In this document: positions 1 to 9,500 of the stretch, piece after piece
Layout: every line of letters begins with the position of its first letter
Numbering within the stretch: the stretch's first letter is position 1
Assembly (NCBI GenBank): GCA_947172415.1
Contig: OX359195.1
Coordinates: forward strand, 2,108,001-2,172,000
Direction of reading: 5' to 3'
DNA length: 64,000 nucleotides
DNA from: Chondrosia reniformis
Taxonomy: Eukaryota; Porifera; Demospongiae; Chondrillida; Chondrillidae
Notes under the pieces: generated by a model
Seen by the model: the letters and a program-made list of their open reading frames with translations, nothing else
The model's database searches: none
Told to the model about the DNA's origin: nothing
Program-made: the position numbers and the translations under genes

Positions 1-129
1 ACTGACTTTTGTAGTCAATGACCTCTGTTATGAGGAAGTCTTCATTGTTATACCATTGTGTTTCAGCCCCCTAGCTACGAATATGTGTGTCTGTATTATA
101 GAGGACCTTTTTACATGCGTACGTGAGTA

Positions 130-450
130 TACCGTATTATCTCTAATACAAGCTTGTCTCCAATAAAAGCCCACCTTTATAAGTTGTCGAAAAAATAGAA
201 GCCAGTCCCCAATATAAGACCACTGACATACTTCTAAAGTACTTATGGTATTCATACTTATCAAACATGCTGCTCTCTATACATAGTTTACGTGGAAATT
301 GTCCCAACAAAGTTGATATGCCAATATGAATTGAAAGGTTGAAAAATAGAAGCCCAGTTTCTTATAAAAACCCAGTCTCCAATAAAAGCCCGGGTTCAGA
401 GGGGGTTGAAAAAATACAAGCCCTGGGCTTATATTAGAGATAATACAGTA
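130..450. mobile_element. MITE-like element with about 24-bp terminal inverted repeats
   Basis: The left end (130-153, starting TACCGTATTATCTC) is matched in reverse complement by 427-450 (ending GATAATACAGTA) with two or three mismatches. The roughly 320-bp interior repeats short motifs such as CCAATAAAAGCCC and AAAATAGAAGCC. No transposase is encoded. The open frames on its minus strand are translations of these internal repeats. It looks like a non-autonomous DNA transposon; its superfamily is not recognised. Position 451-1073, after it, holds nothing I can support. Confidence 0.6.
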
Positions 451-1073
451 TGTGTACTTGTGTATGCCATCTTGCAAACATCAGGCTGGTCGCATGCTTG
501 TACGTGTAAATATGTATATACTGTTTAAAGGTGCAAAGCTTTGAGCAAATACTTTTCTCACTGAGATAGTTATTTCTTCCTCTATGTACGTAGAAGTAAT
601 AATGTTGATTTAAATGATATTTGCTTTCAATCTATTCAAAAGGTGAATAGCGTAATTAAATCATACATCATGCATGGGTATGTTTTATTTGTGTACAGTT
701 GTATGTATTTGTTGTATTTTCATATTATATGTGATGTCTTTATGTATGTACAGATGTCTTTTAGGCTCAATACTACAGACTGTACTTACACGTGCATGCA
801 TGGTGTGCGTCTTTTTGAGTGTTTTTGAGTCTTTGAGTGGCATCTTACTGTTCTGGGTGACTGAAATGTGTATCTTTATAACCAGATTCGCAGTGATAAT
901 TATATTTGACCTAATTGGTATACATAACAGTAATCAATTGTGTAAAATTCCTCTTTAAACCTAATATGGTGTGTACATATGTACCCGAGGGATGCAGTTC
1001 ATTTGTGTTTTAGAGGAGTTAGTTATTATCTTTAGAAAGGGTCATTTTTCTTTAGTTAATTTTTAGTTGACAG

Positions 1074-1121
1074 ATAAATGGCTTTGACCTGAAGGAGGAG
1101 GATTTGGATGGCGAGGAGTGA
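1074..1121 (+). CDS. possible last coding exon of a gene lying upstream of the window
   Basis: A pyrimidine-rich stretch with TTAG/TTGACAG precedes a short open segment that reads INGFDLKEEDLDGEE and then TGA. A highly acidic C-terminus after a good acceptor is typical of a terminal exon, but at 16 codons it could be chance. No partner exon was recognised in 1-1073. The gene's identity is unknown. The alternative is plain intergenic sequence. Confidence 0.2.
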   Translation: MNGFDLKEEDLDGEE

Positions 1122-2620
1122 TAGTTTTGATTAGTGACAGACCCCTGTCCCATAGCACTGGTCAGTATGTATCAGTTCATGAGCACAAAAAAATGAAAAC
1201 ATTGACCAGTTCAACTACAATATAGGACTGCTCCCGTTAGGTGGGTGTGGCAAAAGGGGCGTGTTCTAATCATGTCTCATGAGTTGTGTGGACACCTTTA
1301 GTGTCTGAGTTATTGATTTAATGGACTTTTTCATGTGACCGCCTGTGCTAGTCTTCTTGTGTATGGTGACCATATGGTAACTCCTATTTGAATGTTTCAT
1401 CTCCATGGCAGTCTCATGGACCGGCTAGCTAATATTGAGATAGGGACTGTGTGAACTAGTATTGGTCTAGATTGAGTTGCAAATTGGTAACTAAAATATT
1501 CACAGTAGTACCATTGAATTGAAAAGGTAACTTTAACAAGATCTTATTTGACTGTTCTACACGTCCCACATTCCTTACTCTCTCTGAAGGTTAGTAAACA
1601 AATCTAGACTCTCCCATTACACTTGTGTGTTACCTTATAGAAGTGAAATTGACAAAACTTTACACACTGAGTACATGTACATAACCCTTTTTCAACATGC
1701 TACATCTACGTACTTTTTAGTAGAGACCTACGTATAGGGAACTAAACCTAGTAAGAGCTTTGGATGAGGATACTACAGTTTATCCTTCTCCTTCTCTTAA
1801 GACTTCTCCACTGGCCAGTGGTTTTTGCTGTTTTATGTATATAAAAGAGATGGAAAGTAAAATGTTTTTTTTTTTTTAATTTGAAACAAGTAAAATTAGA
1901 ATATTCATATCTAATTACACATTGTTTAATGATTTTGTATCCCAATGGCACCTTTATGCATAAATTCAATTTAACAGGAAAACTTACTGTACAAACTAAG
2001 GCTCCACTTTATTCAATCTAATTTAATATCTATAATATCTTTAGCTCACATGCGCATATCTAATGTACTTCCTCGTGGTAAGCAGCCACCCACATCAAAG
2101 GAAATGACTGACTGTTCTTCCTGTGAATTGAAATCTGCCAACTACCTATACAGTTACATTTAACCAAAAAACTTGCCCAACTTTGTCCTAATTTGGTCTT
2201 CAAAGTAGTTTGACCTCTTAGAAGCCTTGTAGTATGCACATATGTATGTATTGTGTTAGCTGTTTTATTTCAAGGACCAAACTAGAAGTGTAGGTAAAAG
2301 TGTGAGTTTCATAGTTGCATATGCCCCTCTCTGAATGGCTTCTGTCTCTTAGGAATTAACTGCTGAAGCCAGTTTGTACCTATATACGTATGTAGTGTAT
2401 TGTCACTAGGTGAATCCATAGAATGTCCCATGTGGGCTTAGAGTGCTTTTAACCCTTTCAACTCTTATTTTTTGCATTCATTTCTGTGAATAAGTTACCG
2501 CTAGTATTGTACATACGTACATTTGTTCCTGATGTGTTTATTTTTGACCAAAGACCTCATTTCAGAAATATGCTCTTTAGCTGTGGTTTTAGAGATAGTT
2601 ACCCCTTTTGGTGTAAGTAC
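1122..2620. other. non-coding stretch with one dispersed-repeat copy (family R1)
   Basis: No supported gene. At about 1733-1822 lies a plus-oriented copy of a dispersed repeat, here called R1, with the core GGGAACTAAACCT, a GAGCTTTGGATGA block, a pyrimidine run and CTTCTCCACTGG. Other copies in this window are near 3366-3425 (3' part), 5490-5595 (minus), 6908-7000, 11954-12040 (minus) and 30612-30830. Confidence 0.5.
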
Positions 2621-2623
2621 ATG

Positions 2624-2781
2624 TGTTTATCTTTAGTCTTTTGAGCATATAGAGATGCAGTTTGCTTCTTAAGAAGCACCGTTTCAGCCCTGATGATCTT
2701 CTCAGTCGCTAAAGATAACCTGAGTTTAATCGTGTGTTTCACAAGAAGAAAACTGTGCCTCTAGATGCTCAAAAGATAAAC
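2624..2781. repeat. imperfect palindromic (foldback) element
   Basis: The left arm begins GTTTATCTTTAGTCTTTTGA at 2624. The right arm, ending TGCTCAAAAGATAAAC at 2781, is its reverse complement with a small deletion and a few mismatches. The centre holds GCTTCTTAAGAAGC, itself palindromic. No coding capacity. Probably a small foldback MITE. Confidence 0.5.
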
Positions 2782-3157
2782 ATTCTCAAAGATAAGTTTG
2801 GTCCAGTTTGAAGAAATCCCTATCATCAGGTTTAGAAGTAGTTGCCCAGTGACGTGGGCCACTTCTTCCTCTTTGTACTTTAGTGGTCATTGACCGAGTA
2901 CTTAACTAGCTATAGATCCATTAGCTGAATTTAGCTTTGTATAGGTGTATATGTAGACATGTTGTATCACTTGAGAAGTTGAAAGTGTCGTAATTCATTT
3001 TCAATTGTTAAGTGAGTCAAATAACTAGATGTTTTGTGTACAAATTTGGTTTAAATGAGAGAATTAGTTTCAATTTCTAAAGATGTAGTTGTCCACTATA
3101 AAACAAAACATTGTATGTTAGTATTAGCAGGGTTTTATTCAAGAGAGGAGGTGGGGC

Positions 3158-3234
3158 ATTCCCCCCTTGCCCCCCTTGCTGAAGAGTTGCCCCCCTTGCT
3201 GAAGAGTTGCCCCCCTTGCTGAAGAGTTGCCCCA
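3158..3234. repeat. 20-bp tandem repeat, about 3.5 copies
   Basis: The unit CCCCCCTTGCTGAAGAGTTG repeats three times head to tail after a partial first copy. C-rich on the plus strand. Shortly downstream, at about 3366-3425, is a fragment of the R1 repeat 3' end (also seen at 30765-30830). The stretch 3500-4755 shows only AT-rich and acgtacgt-type simple sequence. Confidence 0.7.
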
Positions 3235-4755
3235 TTTTGGATTTACGTACGATTTATGTAGGTTGCCACTGAACTATTTTATCAAGGTATGACAGAATAT
3301 ATTGAGAAAAAAAACATAAAAATATCACAAAATATAGCAATAAAAATAGCAATAAAATCATGTGTCATTGTCCTGGGAATCTTTGTCTCTTCCTTGATCT
3401 TTTGTGAGTCCTTGGCAAGACACAAGAAATGGTGTTTAAAATATTTATTTGTACAGCCTTTGATCTGTGTCTCTCCTGTACTTTGTGTTGTATGTACATA
3501 GAATCCAATAAAAAGCTAACTTGGTTTGTTTCTGGTTAAAATAGAATTAAGCGTGCTACTAATGCCTTGAAGAGAAAGACTTGATTGGACAAATGTCAGA
3601 TTAAAATGCAGGTATTCTTGCAAACTGAACCTTTTTAATGCGCAGTACATGTAAAGTGACCCTAAAGTTGGCAAGTAATAAATCTCAGCATAATTTCTAC
3701 TCCCGTTATGGAGTATACTTATGTACATGAATGAACATTATGATGTATGGCTAGACTCTTAGAGTGTGACCTCGTATTGTGATTGCATTCCTCTGCTGCT
3801 ACGTATGTTTATTTGACCCTGAGCATGGCATATCGCTTTCTGACATCTTGTTTGTTTATGCAAGGACATGGTCTTATGTTACAAGGTCTGCCAAACTGGT
3901 CTGATATCCAGCCCACCTAATTCAAAGAAAAGTCAATTTGTGTATCAATGCCAGCCGTATAAGCTTACGTACGTAGGCTAACATTCTGTATATACGTATA
4001 TACGTACGTACGTTCATAGTATGTACATACATACGTATATACATTGTACTAATGTCTTATGTTTGTAGGTTATTCAATGTATTTATGCTCTTACTCCAAT
4101 AGTCATTTCCTATTTGCTTTTTGTAGTTATTTTCAGTTGGTATTTTGTTGAAATTGTATGAATTGCAAATGTTTCACATAACATGAATTATAGTATAATT
4201 CGCGTTTTGTGTTCAAGTAGTATTCTGTTTCCTATGTATAGAGCATGCTAACATGTGACTGGTACTCCACTTCAGTTTTATGGTTTTGTGAAACTCACCT
4301 GTTGTGCTGCCTTGTTGCCATATTTAGTGATGCAATGACTACTTGCATTATTACCTAATACATAGTTCCAATTATTGCACCAATGGGATGTCCATTGTCA
4401 TAGCGATATGATGTCATGCATAGTGTGATATGATAGCTGGTACCTATTGAAACACAGAAGCCCTTAATCCTATTCTATGTTTTTCCCAGAGGTTTGCACT
4501 ACTCAGAACTGTAACTTTATCACTTTGCACACATTCAGTGGCCATAAAAATGAATGTACAATACATATAGCTTTGACTCTAATATAGTGTGGGAGTATTA
4601 TCATCGTTTGGCTCTATGCAGGTATTTCCACTGGGTAGGATTTTATCGTATATATAGATATAGTTTAGATCTTAAAGTCCTTATTTTTCCTGTATGTGGA
4701 AGTGTTTCTATGTGTCCACTACTAACTTGCAGTTTAACATCCTATTATATGTAAC

Positions 4756-5168
4756 AACTTGACCTGTCCATACATGACACTTGTCTTGTTTGCTTGACCT
4801 ATCCATACATGACACTCATCTTGTTTGCTTGACCTATCCATACATGACGCTCGTCTTGTTTACTTGACCTGTCCATATATGACACTCGTCTTGTTTACTT
4901 GACCTGTCCGTACATGACACTCGTCTTGTTTACTTGACCTGTCCATATATGACACTCGTCTTGTTTACTTGACCTGTCCGTACATGACACTCGTCTTGTT
5001 TACTTGACCTGTCCATACATGACACTCGTCTTGTTTACTTGACCTGTCCATACATGACACTCGTCTTGTTTACTTGACCTGTCCATACATGACGCTCGTC
5101 TTGTTTACTTGACCTGTCCATACATGACGCTCGTCTTGTTTACTTGACCTGTCCATACATGAAGCTCA
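4756..5168. repeat. 35-bp minisatellite, about 12 copies
   Basis: The head-to-tail unit contains CTTGACCTGTCCATACATGA followed by CACTCGTCTTGTTTA. Copies differ by single transitions (cac/cgc, catac/catat, tgctt/tactt), and variants occur in blocks, as expected of local expansion. No open frame of interest. Confidence 0.85.
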
Positions 5169-5489
5169 CAATATTTACTCTAAACTTTGTAATGCAATTG
5201 AGATAAGTTGAACTTGATAACCATTAAAGCCATATCTTTTCATCTGAGCACATTTGTAGAGGAATGCTTTGAAGTGTCATCTGTCGCTATGGTAGCAGTG
5301 TGATCACACAGGCATTTTGTAATTGGTATCAGTTAGTAAGATGGCTAACTTATATTTCAGACAATATATGATGAATGTGACCCATCATACTAGTTTAGTG
5401 TAGTGTTCAATTCAACATACATCATACTGGTCAAGGCATAGGGCAGGTGTGTATACAGTTCACACACTGCTTCAAGACATATAACATAT

Positions 5490-5595
5490 GACCCAGTGGA
5501 GAAGAAGATGAAAGAAAGGAAAAGAAGAAAGAAAAGACTCCTGTATCTTCATCCAAAGCTCTCTTCAGGTTTAGTTCCCCTATAGGCTTTTTTAC
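5490..5595 (-). repeat. R1 dispersed repeat copy (minus orientation)
   Basis: Reverse complement of the copy at 30620-30725: CCCAGTGGAGAAGAAGATGA, then a lysine-codon-rich purine run, then TCTTCATCCAAAGCTCTCTT and AGTTCCCCTATAGG. The purine run can be read as a lysine-rich peptide, but the match to other R1 copies explains it as repeat. Further on, 5785-5832 is a 10-bp tandem repeat (GTGTTTGAAA, five copies). Confidence 0.6.
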
Positions 5596-6159
5596 AGAAT
5601 ATAACATGTAGGAAAGTGGTGTATTAGATTTTTCATATAATTACTTTGGACTGCTTTTAACTCATAAAGCACAGATGACTGCCTTTATGTTTAAAAATAC
5701 AATGTTTTTGAACAAGTCTTTGTAAGATTGTCTGTGGTGTTAACAGATTAATGTGTAGATAGTCTATTAAGTATTCTACATAGTGTTTGAAAGTGTTTGA
5801 AAGTGTTTGAAAGTGTTTGAAAGTGTTTGAAAACAATGTTTTGAGTTTAGAGATGTATACACTTATCCATATCCATAACTCTACATATGTTTTATTTTAT
5901 GAAGTCATTCTTGTTTAACAGACTGCCTTGCCTATGTACGTACATCGTAGCATATGTGATATATTAAAATAAAAATGGCCACACTACAGATTACTTGGTA
6001 GTTAATACGAGGGAAGGATATCAGATAGTTACCGGTTTGAAAAAGTTTCTGGTCTTAATAAAACTGGTGAGGGAATGTCTCAAGTCTGTATTCCTGTAGC
6101 ATTCCTGATATATGTAGTTACTGTTAATAGACAGGGTAAAGTGATTTCTTCCAATAGAT

Positions 6160-6360
6160 ATACGAATCATGGCTGCATGAGGGATGGGCAGGGGGGGGGG
6201 GGGCTAGGATTGATTTTACCCCCCTCCCCTAAGACTTTTGGGAACCCCCTAAACTGCTTCAACACCCTCATACCATTGCCCTCCCCCCCCCCCCCCCTTA
6301 ATTTTGAAAATTTTTCATTATGCCCCCTCTGGCCCCAAGTTCTGCATGCAGCCCTGCAGC
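6160..6360. repeat. C/G-homopolymer-rich low-complexity block
   Basis: A run of about 14 G near 6190 and a run of about 16 C near 6285 flank a C-rich segment ending at GCATGCAGCCCTGC. The open frame across it (6075-6419) translates the homopolymers and has no recognisable domain. It is possibly an old dispersed element that is unstable in length. Confidence 0.45.
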
Positions 6361-6578
6361 GAATTACAAACTGTTTCTTAAGTTGGTCAGTGTATGAAAA
6401 CAGATACGGTACAATGTAGAACGGCCATGTCTGTTAGAAAGGTACCGTATGTACCTTAACTTACTTACGTATACGTACATAATATATGTATGTAGTTGCA
6501 TTTATCAATTGTACGTACATATGACCCCCATGAATTGTGTATGATAGAATTTGAAAGTAGCAACTTTATTTTATGTAG

Positions 6579-9500
6579 GATATAAAGAAGAAGATTCAAA
6601 AATGTAAAGATGACAAATCTACTAGATTAGATTTAGCCAAGATGGATGTAAGTTAATATTTGAAACACCATTTAACCACCCATGTACCTTCCGAGCTACC
6701 TTTGTATACATATTTACTCATGAATTATCAATATACCAATTTTCTTACAGGCTATATGTAATAGTTATACACTCCGTCCCTAGGCTTTTGGTGTTTACTG
6801 AGTTATCAGCGGCATATTGCATTGTATATTATAGTTTTACAGCAGTTGTGGAATATAATTTGCCTTGGTTGCCCCAGCAACAGAGTGTGTATACATCTAT
6901 TTTAGAGTAAAAGGCCTATGGGGAAATAAACCTATGAGAACTTTGGATGATGATACAAGAGGTGTCTCTTTTTACTTTTCTTCGTCACCTCATGGCCATC
7001 CTTTTACTCTTTTTTTTTCTTCACTAGGCCATCCGTTTCCTCTCTACTAGGTCAAACTGCCCTCGTGTATACATATACCCATCCAGCTTGATACCTGTAT
7101 GGTATTTCAGAATTTTAAATCAAATATTTTTCATTGTTAATGTAGATTGCGGTATTGCCTTCAGCCATTAAGGATGTAAGTGAAAGGTAGTGCTTCATGT
7201 TAATTGTTGTACAAATTTGGGCTTTAAGTGCTATCCTGACTGACTGTTGTTATCTAATGTGTGTTCCTGTTCCGGTTTCAATTCTGGATCTACATATCTA
7301 CTCTAGGTTCCCAATTTAGAGGAGTTGTATCTCTATGGCAACCGTTTAGAGACAGTGCCAGGAGAAATAGGCCATCTCCATCATCTGAAGCGACTTGCAC
7401 TCAATGAAAACCACATGACCCACCTTCCAGATGAACTCAGGGAACTTGGCAACCTTCAAATCCTTGATCTCAGGCATAACAAATTAAGGGTAAGCTGAAG
7501 GACCAAATTGAAAAGTCATTATGTGAGAATTGTTTTGAAACATTAAGAGGTTAAATGTATTCATTTTTACTGCCTACTACCTACATTCCGGCTGCCATTT
7601 TCCAAGGCGTGGAAGATGGGTCTTTCTTGGCGGAGTCTGGCGATCCATGGACTCCAATCAGATTGCAGATACGTATAATAATGAGCAAGTCACATGTGCC
7701 CATCGTGTGATATTGTGTAATCATCACCAAGGAATATGCAGATAGTCTCCAGACCTAACCTTCCGAGGCGTCAGCCATTCTTGTGGGAGTTGGGGATGGG
7801 TATGAGACTAAGCATTAGTAAATTGACTTGTGTCATCTCTCCCTCCCACTCACAGTCTATTCCTGATGTTGTGTATCAGCTTTTGGGTCTGCAGACTTTG
7901 TATTTGAGGTTTAATAGGATTTCAGTAGTTTCACCGTCAATTGGTAACTTACAGAATCTGCACATGCTCTCTCTCAGAGAAAACAAAATCAAAGAACTCC
8001 CTTCCTCCATTGGTGAGAACCATCAGTTATAGCTTATCTTTCTATATGTGTTATTGGCTATCCGTTATAATACTGAAATCTCTTTAGAATGGTGATTAAG
8101 TTAATATATTTGGTCCTTCAGAACTACTTTTAGAACTCTCGCTTGTTCACAGCCACACCTCTAATCCATTCACTAGCTCCTGTGGAGTTTAATTCTGCAG
8201 AAGGTGCAGAATATATAGTATAATCATTTTGGGAGTATGTATATATACATGTATTAGGAATATTTTGACATGATTAAATATGCTGATTCTAATAACTTTG
8301 TCAGTTTAGGCTTCTGTAAATAAAATCAAGACACTTAATTTAAGCTGTAGTTGTAATATTTTGAACCGGTATATAGAGTGGTTGCCATGTGTCTTAGCAT
8401 ATCCAGATCTACTAGGACATGTATACATACGTGCAGTTTTAGTAGGCCAGAACAGAATTGGGCTACTCTATAAGGATGAATATACTGTATATACATACAT
8501 AAGTACACTAATCTTTTGTTGTATTAACGCATCTTCTGAGCGTCTGGTACCAACTGTAGTACTTGTTATTTCAAGTCAATGTCTCAAACTATGTGCATTT
8601 GTGTCCTATGTATATATACTTATGTCAATGTCCTCATTAACTCTCTCTCCCACCCCCTCTCTCTCAAGGTACATTGACGTCTTTGCAGGTACTTGATATA
8701 GGACAGAATTCCATTCAAAAGATTCCAGATGAAATATGTAACTGCACACAATTGACTAGTTTTGATATGCAACACAATGAGGTGACAGAACTGCCTCCCA
8801 ACATGGGCAACTTGAGGAACCTGAAAAGATTACGACTGAGGTACACATATACGTATGACTGAGGTACACATATACGTAAGACTGAGGTACACATATATAT
8901 AAGACTGAGGTACACATATATGTAAGACTGAGGTACACATATACGTAAGACTGAGGTACACATATACGTAAGACTGAGGTACACATATACGTAAGACTGA
9001 GGTACACATATACGTAAGACTGAGGTACACATATACGTAAGACTGAGGTACACATATACGTAAGACTGAGGTACACATATACGTAAGACTGAGGTACACA
9101 TATACGTAAGACTGAGGTACACATATATGTAAGACTGAGGTACACATATATGTAAGACTGAGGTACACATATACGTAAGACTGAGGTACACATATATGTA
9201 AGACTGAGGTACACATATATGTAAGACTGAGGTACACATATACGTAAGACTGAGGTACACATATATGTAAGACTGAGGTACACATATACGTAAGACTGAG
9301 GTACACATATATGTAAGACTGAGGTACACATATACGTAAGACTGAGGTACACATATACGTAAGACTGAGGTACACATATATGTAAGACTGAGGTACACAT
9401 ATATGTAAGACTGAGGTACACATATATGTAAGACTGAGGTACACATATACGTAAGACACATATAAGTAAGACTGAGGTACACATATACGTATGACTGAGG

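Noticed and set aside
2051..2161. 38-codon plus-strand frame (MRISNVLPRGKQPPTSKE) as a SHOC2 first exon
   Set aside because: No donor in the phase required by the next exon, and no clear similarity to the SHOC2 N-terminus.
5490..5580. Lysine/glutamate-rich readable segment that could be the missing SHOC2 N-terminus
   Set aside because: It matches the dispersed R1 repeat seen elsewhere, and the frames do not join in phase to the exon at 6579 without a stop.
6075..6419. 114-codon plus-strand frame
   Set aside because: It consists largely of poly-Gly and poly-Pro read from the G and C runs; no domain or splice evidence.
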